Translations under genes and position numbers: made by a program
Part shown: positions 1 through 8,251 of the stretch, one piece after another
How the letters are laid out: each line of letters begins with the position of its first letter
Numbering within the stretch: position 1 is the stretch's first letter
NCBI RefSeq assembly: GCF_003429565.1
Contig: NZ_QUAK01000149.1
Coordinates: 1-64,000 of the forward strand
Length of the DNA stretch: 64,000 nt
From: Streptomyces triticagri
Lineage (GTDB): Bacteria; Actinomycetota; Actinomycetes; Streptomycetales; Streptomycetaceae
Direction of reading: 5' to 3'
Notes under the pieces: model-generated
What the model saw: only the letters and a program-made list of their open reading frames with translations
Told to the model about the DNA's origin: nothing
Databases searched by the model: none

Positions 1-47
1 CCGGCCGCTCCGCCCGCCCCGTTCACGGATCTCGGGGGAGGCGAGCG

Positions 48-989
48 TCAGCTCTTCTTGCCCTGCTCCTCCGGGATCACGAACCGCACGTAGCGGTGGT
101 TGCCGTCCACGGCGACCGTGCCGGAGCAGCGCTGTGCGGGCATGCCGTAGCCGTCGGGGACATCGGTGACGCACACCTGGTACGAGCCGGCGGCGAGGTC
201 GGAGAACGTACAGCTGCCGGTGTCGTTGCCGGTGCAGGACGGCGCGGCCGCACGGGTCTTGAGGGTCTTGAGCTCGTAGGCGACGCCCGCGACCGGGTCG
301 TCGTCCTCGTCGACCGCGGTGGCCGTGATCTTGCCGGTCTTCGGCTGCTCGGCGGTGCCGGCCTTGCAGGTGGCGGAGCCGATGACGAGGTCGCCACGGA
401 TGGCCGGCTGGATCGACTTCAGGTGCACGGCGTTCACGGTCAGTGAGCCGTCGGCGTTGCGAACCTGTTCGTTGAGTACGAGCGTGCCGAGATTGCGCAC
501 GTTCACGGTCGTGTTGGGGGCCGGAGAGGCGTCGAGCTCGACCTCGGACGGCGGGAAGACGGCGTTGACCTTGCCGTTGGCGATGTTCACCGACCCGGTC
601 GGATCGGCGCCCGGCTCGGCGTTGCAGGTGGTGGTGATCGCGTCCGTGGACAGCGCCGCGGCGACGAGATCCAGCCTTGCGCCGGCGATCTTGGACGTGG
701 ACTCGGTGGTGCCTGCCTGATCGTCGCCGGTGGAGGAAGTGGTGAGGCCCTGGATCGAGCCGTACGTGCCGACCCGCACGTCGGCCACCGTGGCCTCTTC
801 GGGCCCGCCCGGGTAGGCGGTCGGGGCAACTTCCGCGATGGTGATCGGTCCGAGTGAGGCCTTCACTCCGTACGCAGAGCTCGAACCCGCGGCAGCGTGC
901 GCCGTGCCGGCGGCCTGCGCGACCAGCGTCGCGGCGAAGACGGCACCGAGGGCGGCACGACCTGCCACACCCATCTTGACTGAGGCCAT
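48..989 (-). CDS. Secreted choice-of-anchor P-like surface protein with C-terminal prealbumin-like domain
   Basis: A 313-residue exported protein. Residues 1 to about 34 form a signal peptide (basic start, hydrophobic core, cleavage after an AHA-like site). The middle (about 35-215) resembles the Streptomyces choice-of-anchor P family of secreted proteins. The end (about 220-305) looks like a Cna-B/SpaA prealbumin-like beta-sandwich: it has a VAGVAYEL strand, a paired-Cys loop and a GSYQV strand, with cysteines that could form disulfides. I see no LPXTG or other sorting signal. The ATG at 989 was chosen because a GGAAAGGA ribosome site precedes it; codons further upstream lack a site and do not encode a signal peptide. 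The molecular function is unknown; an extracellular or wall-associated structural role is an inference. Confidence 0.75.
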   Translation of the reverse strand: MASVKMGVAGRAALGAVFAATLVAQAAGTAHAAAGSSSAYGVKASLGPITIAEVAPTAYPGGPEEATVADVRVGTYGSIQGLTTSSTGDDQAGTTESTSKIAGARLDLVAAALSTDAITTTCNAEPGADPTGSVNIANGKVNAVFPPSEVELDASPAPNTTVNVRNLGTLVLNEQVRNADGSLTVNAVHLKSIQPAIRGDLVIGSATCKAGTAEQPKTGKITATAVDEDDDPVAGVAYELKTLKTRAAAPSCTGNDTGSCTFSDLAAGSYQVCVTDVPDGYGMPAQRCSGTVAVDGNHRYVRFVIPEEQGKKS

Positions 990-1294
990 GAGGTTCCTTT
1001 CCGAGGGGGGAAGGCGGGCCGCCGCGCGGGTTCGCCGACCGGGTGCCCGTCTTCCTGCCTGACAGCCGGACGGCGTGCCCGGCCTGGGCCAGAGGTACCC
1101 GCGGCCTGCCGGGCTCGGACAGGTTTGCCGCCGAACGGTGGGTTTGTTCACCTGTGCGGCAAGGCGCCGGTGGGACGGCTTGCGGCCGGGCGCGACCCGT
1201 GTTGAGGTCGCGCGGAACGACGAGACGGCCGGCGCCCGGCGCCGGGGAGGCGCCGGACACCGGCCGGGGGGCCGAGCCGAGGGTGTGGGTCCGT
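990..1294. other. Intergenic region between two leftward genes
   Basis: About 305 bases without a convincing gene. It must hold the promoter of the secreted anchor protein to its left. Its right part contains the GC-rich hairpin listed separately, which probably ends transcription of the esterase gene. No RNA gene or repeat element was recognised. Confidence 0.5.
1236..1256 (-). terminator. GC-rich hairpin after the esterase gene
   Basis: A perfect 8-bp stem (CCGGCGCC / GGCGCCGG) with a 5-base loop lies about 40 bases past the esterase stop codon in the direction of transcription. There is no T-run, which is common for Streptomyces terminators. Its position supports a terminator role, but this is inferred. 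Confidence 0.45.
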
Positions 1295-2281
1295 CTACGC
1301 CTTGCGCAGCCGGTCGACGATGCCGTCCAGGTCACGGCGGAACAGCGCGGCACGGAAGACGTGCCCGCCGGGCTCCTCGTGCGACTCGTGGGGCAGGCCC
1401 GCCTCGTCGAGCCGGGCGCGGAACTCCCGCTGTCCGGCGAGTACTTGGGTCTCATTGACCCAGTCCGCCCAGTTGACCGGATCCGGGCTGGTACCGGCCA
1501 CCAGGAAGATCCGCTTGTCCCGGTAGCTGGGGATGCGTTCCACCGGATTGTCGGCGCTGACCCGGGCCTCGTCCCAGAGCGGTGCACCGTAGACGGTGCC
1601 GCCGCCCAGGTCCGCCGCGCCCGCGGAGATGTTCGCCCAGTGCGCCACCAGGCCCGCGTCACGGCGCAGGCTCGCCGGGCCGGAGTGGGCGCTCACCGAT
1701 GCGAAGTGCCCGTAGTACTTGGCCGCGTACTTCAGAGCGCCGAAGCCGCCCATCGAGAAGCCTGCCACCGCGCGCCCGTCGTACTCGGCGTAGGTGCGGA
1801 AGTTCGCGTCGATCCAGGGCACCAACTGCTCGATGTGGAAGGTCTCCCAGTTGCGCGGTCCGGTGTTGGACGACACCGGATTGCTGTACCAGCCGGCGTG
1901 CCCGCCGTCCGGCATCACCACGATGACGGGCCGGCCGGCCGTCAGCTCGCGGATGCCCATCCGGTCGAAGGTCATGAAGTCCTGGTCGAGGCCGCCGCCG
2001 TGGAACAGGTACACCACGGGGTAGCGGCGGCCGGAGGCGTAGTCGTCGGGCAGCAGGACGTTGACCGCGGGGTCCCAGCCGATCGCGTCGGTGGCGAAGC
2101 GGTAGTACTTCATCCGCGGATCGCTCTCGTTGCTGTCCACGACCCGCAGTCCGGCCGCGTCGCCGGCCGCGAAGGCCGGTGCGGACGCGGTGAGGGCTCC
2201 GACGCCGCCGAGTGCGAGTGCCGCGCCGGCGGCACCGGCGCTTTGGAGCAGACGGCGTCGGGAGACATGAGGCTGACTCAA
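1295..2281 (-). CDS. Tat-secreted esterase, alpha/beta hydrolase (antigen 85 / esterase D-like)
   Basis: A 328-residue secreted hydrolase. The N-terminus has a twin-arginine signal (SRRRLLQ at residues 7-13, then an Ala/Gly-rich hydrophobic stretch ending in AFA near 38). The catalytic domain carries an oxyanion-type HGGG at about 94-97 and the nucleophile elbow GFSMGG at 174-179 (Ser176). This fits the putative esterase family that includes S-formylglutathione hydrolase-like and antigen 85-like enzymes. The start is TTG at 2281, with GGAGG five bases upstream; the nearby ATG at 2268 is out of frame. The substrate is unknown. The gene is divergent from the ArsR-type regulator, which could control it. 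Confidence 0.85.
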   Translation of the reverse strand: MSQPHVSRRRLLQSAGAAGAALALGGVGALTASAPAFAAGDAAGLRVVDSNESDPRMKYYRFATDAIGWDPAVNVLLPDDYASGRRYPVVYLFHGGGLDQDFMTFDRMGIRELTAGRPVIVVMPDGGHAGWYSNPVSSNTGPRNWETFHIEQLVPWIDANFRTYAEYDGRAVAGFSMGGFGALKYAAKYYGHFASVSAHSGPASLRRDAGLVAHWANISAGAADLGGGTVYGAPLWDEARVSADNPVERIPSYRDKRIFLVAGTSPDPVNWADWVNETQVLAGQREFRARLDEAGLPHESHEEPGGHVFRAALFRRDLDGIVDRLRKA

Positions 2282-2444
2282 CTCGACCTCCAGGTGGGGA
2301 GTTTGTGTGGTCGCGGGGATGCGCGAACGTCGACCGCAGGGTGTGCGGTGCCACCGGATGCTAGGCAGCCGCGGCGCAACCGGCGGGGCAGGAGTTCGGG
2401 CACGGCCGAACTCCCCTTGTGGCAGCGGTGGTTACCCTTCTGCC

Positions 2445-3425
2445 ATGGGCGGTGTGCTGCGCATCCACTTCCAGGACCGGGACTTCCGGCACCTGCAGCT
2501 GGCCCGGTCGGCGGACCCGGTGTGGGAGGCGTTCCTGGCGCTGCATGTGCTGGCCACCTCCCCGGCCCGGCTCCCGGCGGGTCTGCGCGCGTGGCGCCGC
2601 CGGGCCACCGAGCGCCTGCAGGACCCGGACCTGCGCGCCGCCTGCCGGCTGCTGCACGATCTGGCACCGGCGAACGCCCCGTACTTCCCCGACTTCCTCA
2701 CTCCCGCCGAATCGGCGGAGGGCATGACCGCGGCCCTGGGGACGCTGCGCGCCACTCCCGATGTCCGCCTGGAGCGTGAACTTCGCCAGGCCGCCCGGTA
2801 CCGGCCGCTGCCCGGCTGGACCCGCCGGCTCGCGTCGGGGGACCGTGACCTGCTCGGCCGGGTGGCCGACGCGGTACGTCACTTCCACGCACGCCTCATC
2901 GCCCCCGACTGGAGCGAGGTGCAGGCCACCGTGGCCGCTGACCGGGAGAGCCGGCTCGAACGGCTCGACGGCGGCATGACCGCGGTGCTCGACACCCTGC
3001 ACCCGTTCGTCCGCCGGGACTCGGTGCTGCTCGCCCCGTATCCGGTGGACACCGATCTGCTGCTGCGCGGTCGCGGCGTACGGCTCGTCCCGTCGTACTT
3101 CTGCCACACCGCACCGATCGCGATCGCCGATCCCCGACTGCCGCCCGTGGTGGTCTACCCGGTCCGGCGAACCGCCGCCTCCCGCGGCACCGACCCGGAC
3201 CGGGCGCTCGGGGCACTGCTCGGCATCGGGCGCTCAGGCGTGCTGCGCGCCCTGACGTCCGCGTCCACCACCGGAGCCCTCGCCCAGCAGCTCGGCATGT
3301 CCGCATCCACGGTGAGCGGCCATCTCAAGGTGCTGCGCGACGCCGGCCTGGTGCACAGTGAGCGCAGCGGCGTCCATGTGCTGCACCGCGCGACGGCCCG
3401 TGGCCGCCACCTTCTGGACGACTGA
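2445..3425 (+). CDS. ArsR-type winged-helix transcriptional regulator with DUF5937-like N-terminus
   Basis: A 326-residue DNA-binding protein. The first 220 or so residues resemble the uncharacterised N-terminal region typical of Streptomyces ArsR/DUF5937 regulators. The last 90 residues form an ArsR-like winged helix, with a helix-turn-helix around the segment LAQQLGMSASTVSGHLKVL followed by the wing. The ATG at 2445 was preferred because the homologous part begins there. The gene is divergent from the secreted esterase across about 160 bases and convergent with the PH-domain gene. No metal-binding Cys motif typical of metal sensors was noticed, so the ligand is unknown. Confidence 0.8.
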   Translation: MGGVLRIHFQDRDFRHLQLARSADPVWEAFLALHVLATSPARLPAGLRAWRRRATERLQDPDLRAACRLLHDLAPANAPYFPDFLTPAESAEGMTAALGTLRATPDVRLERELRQAARYRPLPGWTRRLASGDRDLLGRVADAVRHFHARLIAPDWSEVQATVAADRESRLERLDGGMTAVLDTLHPFVRRDSVLLAPYPVDTDLLLRGRGVRLVPSYFCHTAPIAIADPRLPPVVVYPVRRTAASRGTDPDRALGALLGIGRSGVLRALTSASTTGALAQQLGMSASTVSGHLKVLRDAGLVHSERSGVHVLHRATARGRHLLDD

Positions 3426-3455
3426 CGGGGCCGCACGGCCGGTCCCGGCGAGAGC

Positions 3456-3980
3456 TCAGTATGCGGGCGGCGGGCCCGCGGGCCCGCCCCACTGCTGCTG
3501 GCTCCGCTGCTCCTCGCCCACGGCCTGGTGGATCAGCTGCTTGAGACCCTCGGGGTCGGGGACGTGCTTGAGGGTGAGCATCCCGTGCTCGGACGCGGAC
3601 TGGATGGACAGCGTCCCCTCGCGCAGGATCCGCTCCCAGAGCGTCGCGCGGAACGCCACGTCGTTCACCCGGACCAGCGGGATGCTGTGGCCCGTCTTCG
3701 TGAGGAAGCCGCTGCGTACATAGATCCGCTTCGTGCTGACCACGTACACGGTGCTGCGCCACTTCAGCAGCGGCACCAGCCAGAACCAGATCGAGGCGAT
3801 CACACCGAGGGCGAGGACCACCATGTCGGCGGTGCCGGACGGGACGACCCACAACAGGGCGCCCACCACTGCCCAGATGACGACCAGGACGACGAACTCG
3901 CCCACGATCTCGGTCCAGTGCTGGCGCGTCGCATGCACCAGCTGCTCGTCCTCGGCCAGATAGCGCTCAGCGTTCAGCAT
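3456..3980 (-). CDS. PH domain-containing membrane protein (YdbS-like, bPH2)
   Basis: A 174-residue protein with a cytoplasmic N-terminus, two adjacent hydrophobic helices (about residues 28-75, ending in a Trp-rich segment) and a bacterial pleckstrin-homology fold at about 75-150. The segment TKRIYVRSGFLTKTGHSIPL is the hallmark of this family. The tail is rich in Gln, Gly and Pro. The start at 3980 has an AGGATCG site; a longer reading from 4016 lacks the family pattern. Members are membrane proteins of unclear function, sometimes linked to envelope stress. It is monocistronic here. Confidence 0.8.
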   Translation of the reverse strand: MLNAERYLAEDEQLVHATRQHWTEIVGEFVVLVVIWAVVGALLWVVPSGTADMVVLALGVIASIWFWLVPLLKWRSTVYVVSTKRIYVRSGFLTKTGHSIPLVRVNDVAFRATLWERILREGTLSIQSASEHGMLTLKHVPDPEGLKQLIHQAVGEEQRSQQQWGGPAGPPPAY

Positions 3981-4073
3981 GGGATCGATCCTGGCACACC
4001 GTGCGCCACTGTCCACCGTTCACCCCGATCGGATTCCGCGCTCGGGGCGAGTGGACCGGCGTACGACCGGACC

Positions 4074-4685
4074 TCAGGGCTCGGGAGGGGGCGCCGGCCG
4101 GTCGTCCGGTGCCTGCGCGGCCGCTTCGAGTACCGCACCGATCGCTTCGGGAGTCATCGAGGCGAGGCCCTCGAACAGATTGCTGGAGCGCAACGCGATC
4201 ACGCCGACCAGACAGGAGATGAGCACCTCGGCCCGGCCGGCCGGGTCCTCGTGGCCCTCGGCCGCAAGGCGTTCGGCGAGCGGAGTGACGAGCCGGGTGT
4301 GCAGTTCGCCGGCCGCGGCGGCGCGCACCTCCGGCGCGCTGCTCTGCGACAGGAGCGCCTGCACCAGCGGGCCCGGCGCGCCACGGCGGTCGGTGCGGTG
4401 CAGTGCGTACGCGGTGTACGCGCCGAGGTCGCCGGCCTCGGCGGGAGCGTTCACCTCGCGGCCGTCCTCGGCCACCGCCGAACGGTGCACCGCGGCCTTG
4501 TTGCCGAAGTAGCGGGCGATCAACGACGCGTCCACACCGGCACGTTCACCGATGTCCCGCAGGGTCACCTTCTCGTAGCCGTGCCGGCCGAACAGGTCGC
4601 GGGCGGCGGCGAGCAGGGCGGCCCGCGTCGCGTCCGCGTCGCGCTTCCTGCGCGGTGCGCCCCCGGTGTCCGGACCCGAGCCCAT
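4074..4685 (-). CDS. TetR family transcriptional repressor
   Basis: A 203-residue regulator with an N-terminal TetR helix-turn-helix at about 15-62 (VTLRDIGERAGVDASLIARYFGNKAAV) and a helical ligand-binding domain. It lies 54 bases downstream of the MFS exporter on the same strand, so the two are probably co-transcribed. The 18-bp palindrome TGTCATCA-AC-TGATGACA in front of the exporter is the natural candidate for its operator. This suggests an autoregulated, drug-inducible efflux pair, as is common for TetR/EmrB-type modules. The inducing compound cannot be read from the sequence. Confidence 0.85.
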   Translation of the reverse strand: MGSGPDTGGAPRRKRDADATRAALLAAARDLFGRHGYEKVTLRDIGERAGVDASLIARYFGNKAAVHRSAVAEDGREVNAPAEAGDLGAYTAYALHRTDRRGAPGPLVQALLSQSSAPEVRAAAAGELHTRLVTPLAERLAAEGHEDPAGRAEVLISCLVGVIALRSSNLFEGLASMTPEAIGAVLEAAAQAPDDRPAPPPEP

Positions 4686-4739
4686 CGGTCATCCCTTCCT
4701 GCCCGTGCCGCCCCGGTGGCCGCGGGACGGACCGCATGA

Positions 4740-6266
4740 TCAGCGCGTGGAGCCACGCCGGACGATACCGGAAGCCGGCGCGGCGGGACGGTGCGCGGCC
4801 GGCGGCTGCGGTGCCTCCGGTTCGGTCGCGGCCGGTAGTTCGGGCGTACGGCTGCGCCGCGGTGGCAGTACGACGGCGGTCACGACCCCGAGGAAGGCGG
4901 CGCCCGCGGTCACCAGGAGGGCCAGCGTGTAGGCGCCGCTGTCGGGTGTCTCGCCGCCGGCCGGGGTGTGGGCGAGCAGGATGGCCGAGACGGTGGCGCT
5001 GCCCACCGAGCCGCCGACGACCCGCAGCACCTGGTTGAAGCCCGTGGCGCTGCCCGTCTCGGACGGTGGCACGTGGCGCACGATGAGCAGTGGCATGACG
5101 GCGTAGGACGCGCCGACGCCGTTGCCGAGCAGGAACGTTCCCAGGACGAGGATGCCCAGATGGTCGCGCCACACGGCGAGCAGGACGAGGTCCGCACAGA
5201 CCAGCAGGGCGCCGAGGGGCAATACGCGGTTGAGCCCGATCCGGGACACCAGGGCGGAGGCAGCGCGGTTCGCGGTGATGCTGCCGAGGGACAGCGGCAG
5301 CAGGATCAGGCCGGTGGCGGTCAGCGAGAGCTGGAAACCGTAGCCGGCTGATGCGGGCACCTGCGTGTAGAGGGTGACCAGGGACAGCACTCCGAACATG
5401 CCGATGCCCATGAGCAGCGCCGTCACATTGGCCGCGAGGACCGCGCGATTGCGGACCAGGCGGATGTCGACCAGCGGATGACCGACACGTAGCGCGGACA
5501 CCACCCAGAGGGCGAACGCCGAGACCGCGCCGGCCAGGCATCCGAGCGTCGCGGGAGAGGCCCAGCCCCAGACGCTGCCCTGGCTCAGGGCGAGCAGGAC
5601 GGTGGCGAGTCCGGTGCAGAGCAGCACGGCGCCGACGGTGTCGAGCCGGCGTCCCGGAGTGGACGAACCCGTGGGCACCACCCAGGTCACCAACCCGAGG
5701 GCCAGGGCGCTGAGCAGCGCGGCGAACCAGAAGCCCGCGCGGTAGTCGAGATGTTGGGCGATCATCCCGGTCACCGGATACCCCAGTCCCGCGCCCACCG
5801 ACGTGGTGACGGACAGCGAGGCGATCCCGGACCGCATCCGCTCGGCCGGGAGGTGGTCGCGGGCCACCGAGATGGCCAGCGGCATGAGCCCCATGCCGAC
5901 CCCCTGCAGCGAGCGCCCGGCCATCAGGAGCCAGAACGCCGGGGCCGCGGCGGCCAGCACGCTGCCGACGAGGACGCAGGCAAGTGCGCCCTGGATGGCG
6001 CCGCGCCGGCGCGGCCCGTCGCCGAGCCGGCCGAGCACGGGTCCCGCGATCGCGCCGGCCAGCAGCGTCACCGTCAAGGTCCACTGGGCGGCGCCGAGGG
6101 ACACCTGCTGCTCGCGCGCGATGGTCGGCACCATCGGGGCACCGAGCGTGCTGATCACGGAGACCGACAGGGCCATGAACATCAGTGAGGGGAGCAGCAC
6201 CCCGGGACGCGTCCCCCGGCTTCGACCGCTGCCGCCCGTGGGCGGATTCCCCCTGGTCACGGTCAT
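4740..6266 (-). CDS. MFS transporter, DHA2 (EmrB/QacA-like) drug efflux family
   Basis: A 508-residue polytopic membrane protein with about 14 hydrophobic segments, the length and topology usual for DHA2 drug:proton antiporters. A motif A-like loop GRLGDGPRRR follows the second helix. It probably exports a toxic compound using the proton gradient. The ATG at 6266 is preferred over an in-frame GTG at 6287 because a GGAGGG site precedes it and nothing precedes the GTG. A perfect palindrome lies about 40 bases upstream, and the TetR gene follows. Substrate unknown. Confidence 0.85.
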   Translation of the reverse strand: MTVTRGNPPTGGSGRSRGTRPGVLLPSLMFMALSVSVISTLGAPMVPTIAREQQVSLGAAQWTLTVTLLAGAIAGPVLGRLGDGPRRRGAIQGALACVLVGSVLAAAAPAFWLLMAGRSLQGVGMGLMPLAISVARDHLPAERMRSGIASLSVTTSVGAGLGYPVTGMIAQHLDYRAGFWFAALLSALALGLVTWVVPTGSSTPGRRLDTVGAVLLCTGLATVLLALSQGSVWGWASPATLGCLAGAVSAFALWVVSALRVGHPLVDIRLVRNRAVLAANVTALLMGIGMFGVLSLVTLYTQVPASAGYGFQLSLTATGLILLPLSLGSITANRAASALVSRIGLNRVLPLGALLVCADLVLLAVWRDHLGILVLGTFLLGNGVGASYAVMPLLIVRHVPPSETGSATGFNQVLRVVGGSVGSATVSAILLAHTPAGGETPDSGAYTLALLVTAGAAFLGVVTAVVLPPRRSRTPELPAATEPEAPQPPAAHRPAAPASGIVRRGSTR

Positions 6267-6304
6267 CTGCGGCGAGCCCTCCGGCACGGTTTGTCAGCAT
6301 CGGA

Positions 6305-6322
6305 TGTCATCAACTGATGACA
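6305..6322. promoter_or_regulatory. Probable TetR operator in front of the MFS gene
   Basis: The sequence TGTCATCA-AC-TGATGACA is a perfect 8-bp inverted repeat with a 2-base centre, the usual size and symmetry of a TetR-family operator. A further similar half-site, TTGTCAGCA, lies at 6291-6299. Both sit upstream of the exporter start, where bound repressor would block transcription. The assignment to the TetR protein at 4074-4685 is inferred from proximity. Confidence 0.65.
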
Positions 6323-6356
6323 AAGATAGCCGCAGCCCACCGATCTGTCATGACCG

Positions 6357-6394
6357 CCCCGTCCCACGCGGCCGTGCACCCGCGTGGGACGGGG
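6357..6394 (-). terminator. Long perfect hairpin after the metallo-hydrolase gene
   Basis: A perfect 15-bp inverted repeat (6357-6371 with 6380-6394) with an 8-base loop begins 8 bases past the stop codon of the leftward MBL-fold gene. There is no T-run. Its strength and location support termination, which would also insulate the MFS promoter region immediately to its left. Confidence 0.65.
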
Positions 6395-6402
6395 CCGTCA
6401 CC

Positions 6403-7053
6403 TCAGTGACCGCGCGCGATCCACTCCTCGAGATGTGGAGCCTCGTCGCCGATCGTGGTCGAGTCCCCGTGACCGGTGCGTACGACCGTCTCCGGGGGCA
6501 GTGTGAGGAGCCGCTCCCGGATCGACTCGACGATGGTCGGGAACGAGGAGAACGACCGGCCGGTCGCCCCCGGCCCGCCCTGGAACAGCGTGTCGCCGGA
6601 GAAGACCGTGCCGAGCTCCGGCGCATACAGGCACACGGCACCCGGGCTGTGCCCGGGAGTGTGCAGGACTCGCAGTTCCACGCCGGCCACCTGCAGTGAC
6701 TCGCCGTCGGTGAGTGCTGCGTCGGGCCGCAGATCGGGGTGGCGGAGCTTCCAGAGCTCGCTGTCCGCGGGGTGCAGCAGCACCGGCGCTCCGGCGCGCT
6801 CGGCGACCTCGGGGGCCGCGTCGATGTGGTCGTCGTGCCCGTGCGTGGAGATGATGCCGAGCAGCCGGCGTCCGCCCACGGCCTCGAGGATCGCGTCCGC
6901 GTCGTGCGCGGCGTCGATCACATAGACCTCACGGTCGTCGCCGACCAGCCAGACGTTGTTGTCCACCTCCCAGGTCCCGCCGTCGAGCGAGAAGGTGCCG
7001 GAGGTGACGAGATGGTCGATACGGGCGCCGCCCGCCTGCGGTGCGCTGCTCAC
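6403..7053 (-). CDS. MBL-fold metallohydrolase, probable partner of the mycothiol formaldehyde pathway
   Basis: A 216-residue metallo-beta-lactamase fold hydrolase of glyoxalase II type. It has the metal-binding motif THGHDDHID (residues about 75-83), a downstream HTPGHSPG block, SGDTLF and a C-terminal GHG. It starts with GTG at 7053, inside the stop codon of the upstream dehydrogenase (GTGA overlap), so the two are translationally coupled. In actinobacteria, an MBL hydrolase beside S-(hydroxymethyl)mycothiol dehydrogenase is thought to hydrolyse S-formylmycothiol to formate and mycothiol. That role is inferred from this context. Confidence 0.85.
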   Translation of the reverse strand: MSSAPQAGGARIDHLVTSGTFSLDGGTWEVDNNVWLVGDDREVYVIDAAHDADAILEAVGGRRLLGIISTHGHDDHIDAAPEVAERAGAPVLLHPADSELWKLRHPDLRPDAALTDGESLQVAGVELRVLHTPGHSPGAVCLYAPELGTVFSGDTLFQGGPGATGRSFSSFPTIVESIRERLLTLPPETVVRTGHGDSTTIGDEAPHLEEWIARGH

Positions 7054-8135
7054 AGGACCACCACCGAACGCAGCACCTCGCCGCGCTGCATCCGCGCGAA
7101 GGCCTCCTCGACGTCGTCGAGTGCGATCGTCTCGGAGACGAAGGCGTCCAGGTCGAGCCGGCCCTGCCGGTAGAGATCGATGAGCATCGGGAAGTCGCGC
7201 GAGGGCAGACAGTCCCCGTACCAGGAGGACTTGAGCGCGCCGCCGCGGCCGAAGACGTCCAGGAGCGGGAGTTCGAGCTTCATCTCGGGTGTGGGGACGC
7301 CGACCAGGACCACGGTGCCGGCCAAGTCGCGGGCGTAGAAGGCCTGTCGGTACGTCTCCGGGCGGCCGACCGCGTCGATCACGACATCGGCGCCGAAGCC
7401 GTCGGTGAGTTCCCGGATGCGCTCGACCACGTCCGTCCCGCCGCCGGGGACCGTGTGGGTGGCGCCCAGGGACTCGGCCTTCGCGAGTTTGCGGTCGTCG
7501 AGGTCCACCGCGATGATCTTCGCGGCCCCGGCGAGGCGGGCACCGGCGATCGCCGCGTTCCCCACGCCGCCGCAGCCGATGACCGCGACGGAGTCGCCGC
7601 GGCCCACCTGGCCGGTATTGATGGCGGCCCCGAGCCCGGCCATCACACCGCAGCCGAGCAGACCGGCGGCGGCGGGCGAGGCCTCCGGGTCGACCTTGGT
7701 GCACTGGCCCGCCGCCACCAGGGTCTTCTCCGCGAAGGCGCCGATGCCCAGAGCGGGGGAGAGCTCGGTGCCGTCGGTCAGTGTCATCGGCTGCGAGGCG
7801 TTGTGCGTGGCGAAGCAGTACCACGGCCTGCCGCGCGTGCACGCCCGGCACTGGCCGCACACCGCACGCCAGTTGAGGATCACGAAGTCGCCGGGCGCGA
7901 CCTCGTCCACGCCGTCGCCGACGGACTCCACGACGCCCGCGGCCTCGTGACCGAGGAGGAAGGGGAACTCGTCGTTGATCCCACCCTCGCGGTAGTGCAG
8001 ATCCGTATGACAGACGCCGCAGGCCTGGATCTTCACCACTGCCTCGCCCGGCCCGGGGTCGGGGATCACGATGGTCTCCATCCGGACCGGTTCGTTCACC
8101 GCGTGCGAGACGACGCCGCGTACTTCCTGTGGCAT
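7050..8135 (-). CDS. mscR: S-(hydroxymethyl)mycothiol dehydrogenase (mycothiol-dependent formaldehyde dehydrogenase)
   Basis: A 361-residue zinc-dependent medium-chain dehydrogenase that oxidises the formaldehyde-mycothiol adduct with NAD+. The sequence matches actinobacterial MscR closely, starting with MPQEVRGV. It shows the catalytic zinc segment ACGVCHTDLHY with GHEAAGVVE, the structural zinc cysteines in CGQCRACTRGRPWYC, a Rossmann GCGGVGNAAI and the C-terminus VLRSVVVL. An in-frame extension further upstream was rejected because homology begins at 8135, where GGAAAGG lies upstream. It is coupled to the MBL hydrolase gene and forms a formaldehyde-detoxification pair with it. Confidence 0.93.
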   Translation of the reverse strand: MPQEVRGVVSHAVNEPVRMETIVIPDPGPGEAVVKIQACGVCHTDLHYREGGINDEFPFLLGHEAAGVVESVGDGVDEVAPGDFVILNWRAVCGQCRACTRGRPWYCFATHNASQPMTLTDGTELSPALGIGAFAEKTLVAAGQCTKVDPEASPAAAGLLGCGVMAGLGAAINTGQVGRGDSVAVIGCGGVGNAAIAGARLAGAAKIIAVDLDDRKLAKAESLGATHTVPGGGTDVVERIRELTDGFGADVVIDAVGRPETYRQAFYARDLAGTVVLVGVPTPEMKLELPLLDVFGRGGALKSSWYGDCLPSRDFPMLIDLYRQGRLDLDAFVSETIALDDVEEAFARMQRGEVLRSVVVL

Positions 8136-8251
8136 GGGCGCACTGGCCTTTCCTCGTCGGTGCGCACCGTTGCGCACCGGGTGTCCGCTGTACCGCCTCA
8201 TCCTCCCCGACCGCGGAGCGCGGCGCAGCGACGCCGACCGGCCGGCAGCGC

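Noticed and set aside
1043..2779. Long open frame on the + strand across the esterase gene
   Set aside because: It runs antisense to a Tat-signal esterase with a clear catalytic motif. It is Arg/Gly/Ala-rich with no recognisable domain, as expected for shadow frames in GC-rich DNA.
6264..6287. Earlier GTG start at 6287 for the MFS exporter
   Set aside because: No ribosome site is present before 6287, whereas GGAGGG precedes the ATG at 6266.
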